This document shows, piece by piece, positions 11,529 through 25,488 of a stretch of DNA of 64,000 bases. Positions within the stretch are counted from its first letter, which is position 1. Every line of letters begins with the position of its first letter. Both the position numbers and the translations under genes were made by a program. The notes beneath the pieces are model-generated. The model ran no database searches. It saw only the letters and a list, made by a program, of their open reading frames with translations, and was not told the DNA's origin. Source of the DNA: Phlebotomus papatasi. Lineage: Eukaryota; Arthropoda; Insecta; Diptera; Psychodidae. The stretch lies in assembly GCF_024763615.1 (NCBI RefSeq), contig NC_077222.1, positions 76,632,001-76,696,000 of the forward strand. Reading direction: 5' to 3'.

Positions 11529-12614
11529 CAGTGCCCTCTTCGCAATCCGGATGATTGGGAGACAATATGACAGATGTCCGCTTCGTAATCCGGATGAATT
11601 TTTTGAATTCGTTCAACGTCTCGAAAATATAATACAAGGTTTCTTTTTAGTTTTAAATCTTTTAAGTTTTAAAGAAATCTAAAAAGACATAATTAGAGAA
11701 TTCTATGCAATTATACTTCATTTATTAAACAAAAACATCACAGGATAATTCCCGTCAAATCATTATTCTACCTGCCGATTTTACTCTGAGGTTTTTTGAA
11801 TTTTAACGGTATATTCCAGTGTATTCAGAGAAAATCTGTAGATTTTCTGCTGAATTTCTGCTAGAAAATCTGTAGATTTTCGGCAGAATTTCTGCAGAAA
11901 ATCTACAGATTTTCGGTAGAATTTCTGCCGAGAAAATCGGCATAGTGTCCATTACTTCACAAAAATATTGTTGATTTATGTAGAAACTGTAGGAGTTATA
12001 AAGAAAATGGTATGCTCTGCTTAACAAGCATTACCGATTAAACATTTTAAATAAGTAAAAAGATGCGAGCAAAAATACTAATTTTTTAAAAATCGCCCAT
12101 GGAATGATACAAAAACACGAAATTTAGGTCGATACTCTGCTTAAAGTTTTCACTTCACTTTTCTCTACTTGTAACACGGCGTCGCAGAATTCTTTATTTT
12201 ATATAAACACCGTGATATCACAAAAAATAACTCTATTGAATTTTGCAAACTTCAGTGAAAAATTTTTCCATCTCTTCTGACACATTTGTCTGGAAAGTCT
12301 GGAATGTAGAAAAAATCTACAGAAAATCGGCAGAATATCTACAGAAATTCGTCAGAAAATCTGCCGAAATATTCTGACGAATTTTGTCCCAAGCCCAAAT
12401 AAAATTCGTAAGAATATCTACAGATATTATCTGCAGATATTCTGTAGAGGTGTAGATTTTCTCTACAGAAATCTTAAAGATATCTGCAGACATTATTTGA
12501 CGGGTTCATTTTCATTTCTGAATGCTCGTGCATACATAACCTCAAAATGATTTTAAATGTAACCGTCGATAACTCGTCCGGATTACGGCGATCTGGATTA
12601 GAGAGCGGGCCCTG
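11529..12614. mobile_element. Pogo-like MITE (CAGTGCCC ends) carrying a nested 754-bp element
   Basis: Ends CAGTGCCCTCTTCGCAATCC (11529 on) and GGATTAGAGAGCGGGCCCTG (to 12614) are inverted and flanked by TA (11527-11528, 12615-12616). A second copy without the nested insert is at 41080-41407, and matching it base by base locates the insertion at 11751-12504. Confidence 0.85.
11751..12504. mobile_element. 754-bp element with CCCGTCAAAT ends, nested
   Basis: It has terminal inverted repeats CCCGTCAAAT (11751-11760) and ATTTGACGGG (12495-12504). The interior is dominated by palindromic repeats of the type AGAAAATCTGTAGATTTTC / CAGAATTTCTGC at about 11823-11940 and 12308-12475. Compared with the empty copy at 41080-41407, the duplicated target is TT (TT before and TT after). 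No coding capacity. Confidence 0.8.
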
Positions 12615-12616
12615 TA

Positions 12617-14336
12617 TTACGGACACGTTTTTAACGTGAGACAAAAACGAATCTCACTGTTTGTTCATTAAGACTCTAGATTTAAGATATCAATGTTAGA
12701 AAAGCCAAACAAAATTTAAAAATATGATTCTAGTGATTTTAAGCATTGTCAAGTTATTATCATTCCAAATATTTTGCATGAGTAGACTCTCGCTATTCGG
12801 CTCTTTTAAGATCGGGTTACTTTTTAATTCGAGCAGCAGTTAAATTTGAAAAAAGTTTGTTGACATTTTTCAAGTTCGATTATGATTATCGAATGAAGCA
12901 AATACGTCAAAATTTGCCATGGTTTGATTAAGTTATAATGTGATTTTGCATTCTTTTGAAGTTCTAATGCAATTCACAATAAGTATGAGTATCTACATGA
13001 ACTAAAAATCGTTGTATTTCAAATAGTTTGATGCCCGAATTTCTCTCTAATTCTGGAGATATTTCGGTTCCAAATGCCCGAATTTGAGAGAGTCTACTGT
13101 ATATTCCTACTCTGAATATATATTTTTAAATTCCTAAAGCAAACTATAAGATTCTAATATCGTTGACTAATTCTTCCCCGTTTCTCTTCAAAACAATTTT
13201 GTTTGTGTCTAAACGGAGGGGCAAAATTTACTTTCTGATATACCACCAGTAAATATTTTGTTTATAAAGATGAATTCGTTACAAGTCTTTGATAGGGGAT
13301 TCACTTTCCTATAACGTTAACTAACATTAAAAAGATAAAATTTTATTACATCTCGTGCTTCTACTTTTCACATTGACTTGCTGTCCTTAGCTTATCCTCA
13401 ACTAATTTTTATTTCTTTTTTATGAAGAATTTTTAATTATTATTTTTTGTTTTACTTTTACTTATTCTGTTTTCAAGTTACTTATCTTATATAACAAAAA
13501 TATATATTTTCAATTTTTTTTTAATATCTTTTTTTTATTACTCGAATTAATTCATTGAAAAACTCCATAGATTTTCAGAGAATGTATTTTATCACAAATC
13601 TGTATAAGCCGTTGCATTTGAAATGAAGTGCAGAAAATTAATCAAAAGCACCATATAGGAAATTTCGTCACTCTTTTACCATTTTAGTTTCCGCCTTGGA
13701 TGTTTTTTGCGTCCCGTACAACATAATGCTGCTGGGAACAATAGAACAATTGTTTTAAATGATTTATAATCATCTAGTTTTATTTCGTGGGTCTTGTTTG
13801 CTGAATAAATGAATATTTTGCTCTGCACCACCAAATTTTCCCCCATTCAATTGCATAATTAGACAATATAAAGCCCTGTGAACAATACAATTGAGACATT
13901 TTATACCTCTCCATATATACATTTTTGCATCATTTCTGGAATTCAGAGTAGAGGAGCTATATTTTCAGTAGGATTTTTTTTTGTTGGAGTCAAAATACAC
14001 AATTTTCAATGGTGCAATTTTATTGAAATTTTTCGGGGTAGTTAATTCATCTTGAAATGAAAATTACATGTTGAATTAGTCTCTGTGATGACCGAAATAT
14101 TTCCACGAGTCTGCGGAATTACATCATCCCAATTGTAATGATATTAAAGATCATTAAGTTGTCTCGAACTTCTTAATTTTTTTGTCAAGTCGAAGGTTAA
14201 TATTCTAAAAAGTGAATGATGTAATTTTTATTAGGTCGACAAATTGAGAGAAATGAAGAAAAAACAATGTGTGAATAAACGTTCAAAAGGAATCATTTTT
14301 AAATTATATCAATTTATAAAATTAAATTTAAATTAC
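12617..14336. other. AT-rich DNA, nothing recognised
   Basis: There is no exon-like open frame. It may be intron of the minus-strand gene that owns the exon at 14337-14785. Confidence 0.35.
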
Positions 14337-14785
14337 CCATCAGCATACGGTGATACTGGTTAGAGCAAAAACATGAATTTTCTCCTGAGGTGTTATATGA
14401 TAATTTATTGAATTTGTTCCGGTCAACTTCCTGTATTTGGGGAGTTAGTGTATCGGCTAAATTTCCATAAATCTTCACCTGTCCGCTGGGCCCAAGAACT
14501 GTGCGAGTTAGAGTCCAACCTACACAACTCTTGTATACCGGCGTGACTCCCAAATGCGGCGATATCTCCAAGATGAAGAACACTTGCTGGGCAGAAACTG
14601 CCATAGAGATTTTCTGATGTGTGTTCATACTTTCTCCAACGCATTGCTGCGGCAATATATTGGAGGCAATTATGGATTCGATTTTGATAAAGTGGACTTG
14701 AATTGGTGTCCGATGTGTAGATTGAGGATGAATGGTGTCGCATGGTGACATAGTAATGTGTGGCTCGCGCCCAGAAGATACTCGC
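14337..14785 (-). CDS. Isolated exon of an unidentified minus-strand gene
   Basis: A strong acceptor (pyrimidine-rich TATTTCCTCTCCTCACATTG, then CAATATTGTAG) precedes 14785, and a donor GTAATT follows 14337. The favoured frame is the one open for the full exon and beyond; it includes IQVHFIKIESIIASNILPQQ, VSAQQVFFILEISPHLGVTP and GWTLTRTVLGPSGQVKIYG. The exon is clearly richer in G and C than its surroundings. Two other frames are open for about 65 to 110 codons (one on each strand), so the frame choice is probable and not certain. It enters needing two bases and leaves with one, which does not match the exon at 10774-10875 as written. The family is not recognised. Confidence 0.5.
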
Positions 14786-15536
14786 CTACAATATTGCAAT
14801 GTGAGGAGAGGAAATAGATTAATAGAGGCGTGTACTCTGTTTAAGAGCGCTTTCACATAACACTTATGGTACTTTTTATGTTAAGGTCTGTAATTTTCAT
14901 GTCTAATATGAAAAATTGCGGTCATGTATTTAGATAATCCTTTTAGAAGAGATTAGAAAAAAATCTTAGTCCATAATGGAAGACAATTGATTTAAATTTC
15001 CTTATAGCTCCGGCGTACTATTAAAATCAGGAAAATTTCATAAAGCCAAAATTCACTTCCCTCTCTTTCTTAAAAGTTTTGCATATGTCGCACCCTTATT
15101 CTTCTTCTTTTGCATATTATACCAATTTAAATTTAGTTCAGTCAAATTTTAAGTTCGAAATAGTGGGATGAACACTTTTGAGAAAGAAAGGGAAACGAAT
15201 TATGATTTCATGGAATTTTACAGATCTAAAAGCAGGCATTACAATTTAATAATGTAGAAATATGCAGCATTGTATTTATTTGCCATTATGTATCTTTACA
15301 AGTTCCCCCTAATCCGAGCGTCCACCGCCGTCTTAGCGTTAATGAGTAGTCTCCAAAGCCAATCGGCGAAAATGCTTCTTCTTAGGCATAGTCTTTTGTC
15401 GTGCTTAACGATATTTTTTGCGTAGAAGTAGCCTGGCAGCCATATGAGAGGGAACGAAATTGAATTATTATAATTGTTGTTAATTTATTGATTAGGAACT
15501 AGATCATTTGCAATTTTACTATTAAAAAAAGCCCGT

Positions 15537-15755
15537 ATGAGGAGGTGAAGCTACTTTGAGATGTGGAGCTACATTGATATACGTTTTTTCGTATACTTAA
15601 AGAAACTGGGCTTTAACGTAATAAAATTTAGATAGACAAAACAATTGTGGATCTAAATAAAATAATTACAAGACCTTGCTTTCTTTAGAAATATGCGAAA
15701 AAATCGTATATAAATGTAGCCCCATAGCTCAAAATTGTCCCACCTGCCCCTACAT
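15537..15755. mobile_element. MITE with GTAGGGGCAGGTGGGAC-type ends
   Basis: The left end, ATGAGGAGGTGAAGCTACTTTG with GAGCTACATTGATAT, pairs with the right end ATAAATGTAGCCCC..GTCCCACCTGCCCCTACAT. A diverged and interrupted copy is at about 37494-38280. Non-coding. Confidence 0.6.
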
Positions 15756-16275
15756 ATTTTTGTAATAACTGTATAAAACAAATTTAAACTCAGAACAAAA
15801 ACTTATAAAGAAACTAAGTTTTCTTGAAATAAAAAATTAAAACATTATTATTTAATTCTAATTTTTACTATGCATTTAATTCATGTGGAATTAAGTTCAA
15901 CGACTTAATGCTATTATAACACCTTTAAAGTTAGAAATTATTTACTTGGTGACTTAAAGAAAATTCGACCCCGAGGAACTTGAATTATATAGATCAAGCG
16001 CTCTTCAATTTTATCTGTTGTGCGCCTTATTCTGAAAGAAAGTTTAACGAAATACCTAAATTCGTTTGAGTTGTCCTGAACTTTGAAACTGGTTATATGG
16101 ACATTTAAAGCTTCAAATTTTTCATATAAGCTTCTTTTATATAAGGGGTCATTAATCTTTAGTTATCAGGAAATCTTTAATTTTTTAACTTAAATGGAAA
16201 GCTGAAATATTTCACATTCCATTATCTCAGGATTGAAGGAATTAACACCTATTTTTGTATTATTTTATCACTCAT

Positions 16276-16495
16276 ATAGGGGGAAGTGGGGTACCTTTGA
16301 AAGTGAGGCACTTTTGAAATTGGAATTTTTCTCCTATATTTAAGCGGAACTGAGCCATATCATAATGTAATTTAGCTTCTCAATCTGTTTTTGCAGATAA
16401 ATTATATCACGATAAGGCTCAATTTTATTTAAAAATAGGTGAAAAATCCCAATATCAGAGGTACCCCACTTTTAAAGGTGCCCCACTTCACCCTA
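16276..16495. mobile_element. MITE with TAGGGGGAAGTGGGG ends
   Basis: The left end TAGGGGGAAGTGGGGTACC is mirrored by CCCCACTTCACCCTA on the right. The interior is alignable with the copy at 19104-19310, sharing blocks such as TTTTTCTCCTAT, TCATATCATAATGTAA and AAAAATAGGTGAAAAATCCC. Confidence 0.75.
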
Positions 16496-19103
16496 ATATT
16501 TAGAAGTTCATTAGTTTGCTTTCTAATGCAGAGATAAGATAAAAAAGCAAGAATCGACGATTTGCATTTTCGGTGTGATTTATTGACCACAATTAAAAAG
16601 TGAAATGACTTTCTAAAAACCTGAAAATTCTTCGAGAAGCTTGAAATCTGCTCAAAGCTTTAGATACCATATTTTTTGTTTGAATCAACAACTAGGCTAT
16701 CTGCATTTCCTTTGTATTTTACGACTCAGTCTGTCGATTTATTGTAAAAAGACAGCACTGCGATATAATAGTCATTCTTAAATTTAAATGGACTTTCAAA
16801 ATGTTGTGCAGTTAATTTTTCACACAATTTTGAGCTCATTAGTAGTGCATTACATCTCTTATAGGAAATTAAGCAGTTTGAAAGATTTAAACAAAAATAA
16901 TAGTCCAAGAAGATCATAAATTTTCCTTCAAACAATTAAACTACTTTGGCCCATTTTATACATTTAAATGCCATAAATTAGGGATTAATATCAAATGGAG
17001 AATTTTAAATGAATTTCAGACAATAGTACAGTCTATCATACATTGCAAATAACTTGCCCCAAATACAGTGTATTTGTGTGTCTTCTTATAATTTATTCGA
17101 AATAGATAATACGTGTAACATTAAATAATATAACCTGTGTATTTGGTGAATTAATAAAAGAAACAACGTTCTGAAACAACAAGCAATAACAATACTTTTG
17201 AAATATTAATGTTTAGGGAAAAGCAAACCTAATGTCTGAAATAAGGTCATTTCAAGTTTATCAATTGAAGAAGTAAAAACTGGAGAAAATGCCTATACAA
17301 TTAATGAATCTCAAAATTAAATAGAGCATTTTAGCTCTTAGAAAATTAATTTGCAATACAGAAATTCTCAAAAGACAAGAGATAACTTAATAGTTGCTGA
17401 GAAAAGTACAAGATTTGGGCATTGAGTAGAGGATGGAGAAGCTGTTCAATTTATTTATAAAATGCAATATTTAATATGGAAAATAACTTTGGGATAATTT
17501 ATAAAGTTCAATAGCTTGAATTGTAATGCTGAACGGTTTGTAAAGAGAAATTGGTAATCTGGAACATGGCTGTTACAGTCAAGCACCAGTTGAAGGTTTT
17601 TATGTAAATTTCATTGAAAATAATGAAAACGCATTAAAATGCAACAAAGAACGTTAACCTTCTGATATTTAGCATATTCTGTATTGATTTTCCTTTTATT
17701 TTAAAGAAGAATGTTTGTGATGAAAAACTGATGGAAAGTTTTCATATTTTTCAATCTTATAATTGTGGTATTTAGCCAGCAACATTTCACCTTGTCCACC
17801 CACAATTATTGATGGCAATTGTGGCTAAAGGAGCTGCGACAGAATGTGTTAGTCTTTTATGTCTTTGGATGCATTTTTATATCTCTTTTGGCGCGGTTTT
17901 TTCCCACAGCTCACATAAAAGGCAATTAACTTTGCCACATGCCGGGCACCAAAAGTCTGTCTGTTTGAAAGTGTTAATAGAGAAATACACGAGGTATAAT
18001 GTTGCGTAAATGTTCTCATGGGCACCGGATAAGAGAGTTGATTGAACTACAATCGCACGTTCATGGACTTTATTTGGACGCGAAAAGAAAGTACACCTTA
18101 TGAATATATGAATTTTGCTACCTTTTTTCCCGTGGCATTTCTTCACTCTAAATCACCATAAATTACCATGGTTGAGGACAAGAAAAATATTCAATTGTGA
18201 CATTTGATATACAGTTGAAGATGTCGTTTTTTTGTGCCCTCCCACAAACTGTATTATTAATTTCAATTTCTCCATTCGATACACTCAAGAAGAAGTGAAT
18301 TGATTTCACGTAACTTGGTGCACAGTAGAAAAAAAACAAGTAAGTGAGAGAAATGGTGTGAAGCTAAAAAAAAGAGCTAAAGAATTGCAATCAGAAAAAC
18401 ATTGTGTGAGACAAATATTTATTATGCGAGTAATTTTTTCACATATCAATTTTTATGAATTGGTTGATAGATTTATTGAATGATCCATTAATTAAATATT
18501 ATGAGATGAACTTTCTCTATTTTGTAGTGTTTTGCTACTTTAAATTAAGATGATGATAGACGGTCATGTAGGGCAAAAAAAGTCGTTATAAATGAACGTG
18601 CAACGAACTTGACAACTCACCGCGATGCTGATGATTTTGTTCGCTAAAAAAGAGCGAGTACATTGCTTGTTTTTGTACCACAATACCGTAGATTAATATT
18701 AATTGTATTTAACTGACTTTTAAATATGCTATTGCACTCGACAAATGACTCATTTTCCTTCAATCCATCACTCATTGCAACCGCTCTTGTTCACGCCATA
18801 TGGGAAAGTAAGTGGTCTGGCTCATTCTTGACAATTGACTTAAGCACACTGATGCTAAACTAATTGAACGATATAAGGTATTTACACAATTTGCATCTTT
18901 CGTTCTTATTTATGATTTCCTTTTCTGATTTATGGGTTTTCAAAGGTGAGTCACTACTTAAATAATATTAATTTCAAAATAGTATTACTATTCCTCTTAA
19001 TGATTTTGGGTTGTTGTTAATTGTCTAGTAAGGAATCCCGGTCAAAATCCTAAAAGCCAATATTCCGATAGCCAAAATCCCGAATTCTGAAAAGTGTCAC
19101 AGA
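16496..19103. other. AT-rich intergenic DNA
   Basis: Only short open frames were seen; the one at 17809-18009 has no supporting splice or promoter signal. Nothing else was recognised. Confidence 0.35.
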
Positions 19104-19310
19104 TAAGAGGGAAGCGGGACACGTTTGCAATTGGGATTTTTCTCCTATTTTTAAGTGGAACCGATTCATATCATAATGTAAGTTATCTTCTAAATCTGTA
19201 TGTGCAGCTAAATTATATCACGATAAGGTTCAATTTTGTTTAAAAATAGGTGAAAAATCCCAATTTCAAAGGTGTTTTCCCACTTTCAAAATTGCCCCAC
19301 TTCCCCTTAC
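19104..19310. mobile_element. Second copy of the TAGGGGGAAGTGGGG MITE
   Basis: The ends are AAGAGGGAAGCGGGAC and GCCCCACTTCCCCTTA. The interior is about the same length and colinear with 16276-16495. The left end is mutated (AGAGGG). Confidence 0.7.
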
Positions 19311-22300
19311 TCCCACAATTGCACTCGTGCTCGGTGGAGGCAAAAGGAAAATTTACTGTGTTCTGGAAAATTATTTCACATATCATCCTCCGTATATGTA
19401 ATTTCCAGCCTTTCAGGATTGTCAACATTTGGGATTTTGGTTTTCGGAATTTTGGTCTTTTTTTTGGTTTTTTCGGTTCGAGATTTGGCTTCCATCAATA
19501 ATAAGATATCCAAGAAAAATGATACCATAAGTTTGTGATTTTTTTTATATTTCAAATATTTTTTAAGCAAAACCCTTTTGTGAATAGTAAAAAAAATCCT
19601 CATACATAATATTTTTATTAGAGTTAAAATTATAATTCATTAGTACCTATTGTCAGAAAATTACTTATATTTTTGGTCTATTTTTGTCCCTATCGTTTAT
19701 AGAGGTACAAAACATATTGAATCACATTCTGTTGGCTTTTAGAAGGTTATGCCCATTATTGCACTATTACTTTTGTTTGTAAACATGTTTCTGACATTTC
19801 AATGAGAATAAGTGAGACTTAGATTCAGTCGTCTCGTTCACTCTTATAGAAAATGTTCAAAACATGTTTATAAACAAAATTTATTGTGCGCTGGTCAATA
19901 GATGTAAGACGTTTCATTGATTTTGTTTATAGGTTTTATTTTATTGTCGATTTTCGGTCAGCGAAAAGTGTCTCATCCTTAAAGTGTTAAGTTGTTTTTC
20001 AATTTTAAATCTTTAATCTATAAAAAAAAAATTACAATTAGCATGTAAATGTAAAATAATCCGACATCTAAAACAGTTTCTATGCTGTAACTTCTGCATG
20101 CATGGTTCTAGGAGTACTGATCAAATACAATTTTTATTCACTGACAAAAAAGACAAAGCCATGAATTATTATATGAATAGAGTATAGATGAATGGAAATT
20201 ATTATTTATTTATTCATTATTGTAGAAATGTATAATCTATTTCACACATTTTTAATTAATCGTCTTCGGAGACTAAATTTCATTATATTTATTATTTTTC
20301 ATAGTTGATGAAAATATTTATTACGGTCAAGTTCATCAAATATGAACCCTATAAATATGAGTATGAGAGCCTAAGCCTTTTTCCCTAAGTTCAAGAAGTT
20401 AAAATAAAAATGGGCCTAAAACTATAATTTTGATGTGTAATAGTTTATGTATTTTTTCCCTCCTCCACCCACAGGTCCTCAGATCTTAAGAGCTGATTTC
20501 AGACCGTGGCACTACTATGATATTTTATTTATTTTTTCATTTTTCAAGTATCTTTTCGGAAAAAACAACTATTACAGGTTATAGAATATTTTTCATGGTA
20601 AACATTTACATAAAAGCTTTTGCTCGAAGGGAACTGTTTCTGTATATTTGTGGTTAATTCACAAACGCTACTACTTTGGCAGATCGGTAAAATCGAACTT
20701 TTGCAGCTTTGGAAAAGTATCAGTCAAAACTACTGACCACCGACTTTGGGAATTCCTCACTATTTTGGGGATTTTGGGCCACAATATTCAAGCCGCTCTG
20801 GAATATTTAACTCATTGATGAATTCCTTAGAATACTGCACAAAACTTAGCACAATAATATTAAAAAACATTCACGAAAAACTCGAAGATAAACACGCACT
20901 TCTAAAGAAAAATGGGACTTCATCAGATGTTCTTGTTTTACTTCTGTCAATACAAACATTAGGACTAATCTTCTTATCGTGGGTGTAATTCTTTCACTGC
21001 CAGTTCTGTGAATTTTGAACATTTCTTATCATATTTGCATTGTTTGCAAGTGGAATTCTCCACATTTCGCTTTAAATTACTCACTGGTCATTTTCGGAAT
21101 CAGTAATGTTCAAAACATGTTCTGTAAAACAGATTAAAGGTGTCTCTAATATATCACACCTAATTGAATGCAGTGAAAAATGGGTTTCAAAGAGTCATAT
21201 ATTTATTAGAAAAATTGCATAAAATAGATTTTAAAATGCACGATACTTCTTAGAAAAAATTAAAACAAATAGATGAATGTTCCACCTAAATAATGATGTG
21301 AAAATTTCTTTATCCGGGTGTAGTGTTTATGGTGAAAATAATGCGTACATAAGTGAACAAATTTTATACGTAGCTGAGCAAACCGGAGCAGCTTTGTAAA
21401 ATTTCCAGAAAATTTTCATTTTCCTGTAATGGAAAAACCAAAGATTTCCAGAAATTTTGTAAGGTGGAATTACGAACCCAATAAGAGATTCTTTTTGAAA
21501 TAGTGGTATAAATTGATTCGGTTTACGTGGCTTTCGGTAAAAATCATGAAACTTGGAATTTTGCTCTAAGTTTGCTCTAAATCATATTTAAGGCACTTTA
21601 CTGTATTTTATTCGACTCATTCTACTACATTGAGCATTCTTATGTGAAATATTCAACCTTTTGTTCAAAATTTTGATAATGAGGAAACTAAATCTTGTTT
21701 AGCAAACTTTGCTAATTGCATTTTATTTTAGCAGAGGCGTATATTAGTCTGTAAATTTAAAATTCAACACTCGTATTCTGATGTAAGCATAATTGTTTAT
21801 TTTTTTTATAGAATTGCTTTTTCCGTGCTTTCAAATAAATTTTTTTATGAAGTAGGAAAGACTACTATAAAGAGTGAATATTTATAAAAATTTACTATCA
21901 GAAAATACAACCAACAAAAAAGACATAAACTTCTCTGTAATAATAATGGTGCAATATGCTTGTAATTCCCATTCATGATTTTTTCTCTTAATTTTCACTG
22001 TTTCATGCGAAAATATGCAAATTTCTGTCATCAGTTAGTTTAGTTACATTCATTTCTTAATTGTTCAGTGTTTTCAATGGAACAGCTGTACTTCTGAACT
22101 CAAACTTGATTCACTGTTAATTCACGTGCTATAGAATTAAGCAACAAGTTTTTGAAGTATTAAACCTTCACCTTCTCATTATTTATTGCAATTTCTCAGC
22201 TGCATAGGTTCTTCTCTTCCACCTCAATTTTAAATATTAATTTTGCTTCTCAATTTCAACTCACGTTCATTCTTCGCCAGAAAGTGAGTTGGTTCTTAAT

Positions 22301-23883
22301 GCACCATCCTTCTGCGTGTAAGGCAATTAAAGTTTCCGTGATTCAGACTAAACTTTCACTGTTAGCAAAAAAATGCGTTAGACATTTTCTATAAAATATT
22401 GCAGGAAAATTATGATTGGTTGATATACTAGAGGCAGTATTTGGGAATAACAATCAAGAGAGGGACTATATCTTGTATATCTCTAATACATTCAACAAAC
22501 AATCTCAATCAGACTGGAGCACTTCGAAAGGCTTCACAATCACTTCCTATCCGGTTATGATCATTATTGAAAGATTCATAAAAATACAAAATATTTAACG
22601 ATGCTGTGAAGATTACAATCAATCGCGGAGGATGATTTTTGTAAATGGGAATTTTTGCATTATAACTGAGAAATCATTATAATAAAAAGCGGCTGATGCT
22701 TTAGAGATTATCAGAAAAAGATGAAAATGAATGACTTGGGTGAAAATGGGTTTGGGAGATTTCTTTGGCGTGTATCACCATATTTGAGACATAAAGTGAA
22801 TGTTTTGAGCGGCATTTGAAGCGCTTTATAAATCAGGAAAGCAAGAGTTACAACTCTTAATACAAAAGGCTTTACAAGAGAGGAAAGTACACGATGAATG
22901 ATTGAGTGTCTTGTGCAAAAATAAACATAACTATTATAAGGTGGTTCTCTACTGGAAGTTCAACTAATTTATTTTTTCAATAAGTACCTCACTTCCACTG
23001 CACATTGTGTTGTGCCACAGATTTCCTACTTCAAATGCACTTCAACCAGTTTCTCACATGTTTTAAATAATATTTAGTGCTAGAATGCCTGGGAAAATTG
23101 AAGTTAGTAGGAATTTGCGAAATTTCCGTTTAGTCTGATGAACATTCCTCTATATAAACAAGAAGTGTAAATATTGGGTTTTATGGTAATTCGCTTCGTT
23201 ACTTACACTATATATTTCCTCCTGTCGTACTGCATAATTCACAATATTGTGTATATATGGAGAAAAAAAATTAAATGCAAATTCTCCAACAATCTCATCC
23301 AATTACTCCCCTTTCTCTGAATCATCATTTTTCCTTAATCACAAATATCCCAGTGTGATAGCAATATGATCTGCTTTTTTATACTCAAATTACCGCATTA
23401 AGAGTTGACACTTCCGTGGCTATAAGAAAATTCCCCTTTCATTAAAAACGGTCACGTAATGGGATAATTATTGACTCTATGACATGAAGACGAGAGATTA
23501 TATTTGCTTGGACGAGATTAAAATTATAAAGGCAAATAATAAGACGTAATAGATATTCAATTTGAGAAAGTAACAAACTAAATGCTGCTTGATAAATAAT
23601 TTTGCAAGAACATCTTAAGCCCATACATATTGCCAAATGAGTGATTGTGTCATATTACACGCTTACCATCTTTATTTCCAATCTACTATGAAAGTGTTAT
23701 TCGATGAAAGGAGAAATCCTGAATTTATGTTTTCCGTAATGTTGTTAAATATATTTTTAATGAACAGTTATGAAATTTTAGTAGTTCATAAAAGTATTCA
23801 AAGACAAAATATATAAAAGGTAGAAATAATTGGGTTAATAATTGCTAATATTTGTTAAAATTAGAGAATATTGAAAGGGTATC
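19311..23883. other. AT-rich DNA without recognised features
   Basis: No exon, RNA or complete element was identified. Open frames are short and without splice support. It may be upstream intron or flank of the coiled-coil gene. Confidence 0.35.
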
Positions 23884-24064
23884 TAGGGGAAACGAGGGCA
23901 CCACCGATCACGGGGTAGCACCGAACACAAAGGACAAGACGTAGAAATTCATAGGCACTAGGGATGCTTGTACTTTAAAGAAATGGTTGAAATAATTCAA
24001 GTAGTTTATAAATAAAAATTAGGTCAGTGCGAACCCATGTTCAGAGGTACCCCAGTTTCCCCTA
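23884..24064. mobile_element. MITE with TAGGGGAAACGAGGGCACC / GGTACCCCAGTTTCCCCTA ends
   Basis: The ends are imperfect inverted repeats within a 181-bp non-coding unit. It belongs to the TAGGGG-ended group by its termini. Confidence 0.6.
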
Positions 24065-24687
24065 ACTGTATTTATGCATATGCGTGTCGTGTATACTAAA
24101 GGGACTTTGTACAAAATACTGGAAAATCGGTATGAGTTTCCCCTTGGTTTTCAACATTCAAAAATTGCTCACGCATAATATTTGAAGTAAAATCGGTAGA
24201 TAGATAATTTATTTCATCAACAATATTAAATATTAATTTAAAAAATATTAATATGTCTTAATAGCGTCTTACAACAAGATTTATGTGAGATAATAGGGTA
24301 TATAGTCAGTACTTTTTCGTCAGTAAGGCATTTTTCGCCACATATATTAAAATCACATTTTAAGAGAATTTGGAGTTCATGGAACTACGAAATGAGTATT
24401 AAATCTGGTATTTTAGTCTTATGAATAAGAAAACTATATCAGGTTCTTTACCGATTAGATGATTTGCATGTAATTAAAAGAAATTAAAAGAATTAATTAA
24501 AAGTACTGAAACGTGCATTGTTGCAGAAAATGTAATTTTTCAACCAGATACCCAAAAACTCCCGAGAAGTTTCCTGGTTCAATAGAGAGATAATGCTTAA
24601 AAGCATCTGCACACGAAATTTCATTTTATTTCGGCAAAAATTATAAGAATTACAAGGGTATCAAACCTTAAGGTGGCGAAATGTACT

Positions 24688-25265
24688 TAGGGTAAGTGTG
24701 CCAAATTCCAACCAGCTTGCAATTCCGGCCACCTTTTTCGTTCCTCTAATTTCCATGAATTTTTAGTTTTTACATACTCCAGAGATTATACAATACAAAA
24801 GAATAACAAAAAATGTAGCTTCGACAAACGAGATGACGTGAAAAAGACATTTGAAGAATTCTCGAAGGACAATGTTAAAAATGAAAAATCATAGTAATGA
24901 TTGAGTAAAATAAATTCACATAAAAATTGTTCAAGACGAACGAACGCAAATTTATTTCTTAAGCTCTGCCAACTGAAACCAAACCCAATCCATAAAACTG
25001 CTACGTCCCCAACAGGCAAGGAACTATGAGAATGAAGGTGGCCGAAAAAGGGCACCAAAGCTATGTCTACATTTTTATTCATTTTAAAATGTATTAAGAA
25101 TGATTTTAAAGTAAATAAAGACGATAAACTGTCTACAAGGTTCTAAGCAACACTCCTTAAGTAGAAGGAATGAAAAAAATTAATTTCTATTAAATATATT
25201 ACATTTCAAACACGAGACTTTGGCGCTTGCATGCAACTATGCCGAAATTTGGCACACTTACCCTA
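24688..25265. mobile_element. 578-bp MITE with TAGGGTAAGTGTGCCAAATT ends
   Basis: The left end TAGGGTAAGTGTGCCAAATT is the inverse of the right end AATTTGGCACACTTACCCTA. The subterminal region contains GGCCACCTTTTTCG. A copy with an internal deletion is at 37751-38181. An open frame inside (minus strand, 25082-24786) is shared in part by that copy but broken there, so I do not treat it as a gene. Confidence 0.8.
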
Positions 25266-25424
25266 CTCTACCCTATTTAGAAATTCTCCTGTATTTTCAG
25301 ATATTTAATACTCAAGAGAAACTAACACGAACTAGTTAGTTTTAATATGGTTCATATTCGTTTAACATGATTCCTGAAAAAAGTTCAGATGCTTGAAACT
25401 ACCCCACCCTTCCTTACTTATTAA

Positions 25425-25488
25425 AATTCATACGTGTTGTAGAATTATAATTCATACGTGTTGTAGAATTATAATTCATACATGTACT
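25425..25488 (+). repeat. 24-bp tandem repeat, two and a half units
   Basis: The unit AATTCATACGTGTTGTAGAA plus TTAT occurs at 25425 and 25449, and in part at 25473. Confidence 0.8.

Noticed and set aside
24786..25082. 98-codon minus-strand open frame
   Set aside because: It lies wholly inside a MITE and is broken in the second copy at 37751-38181.
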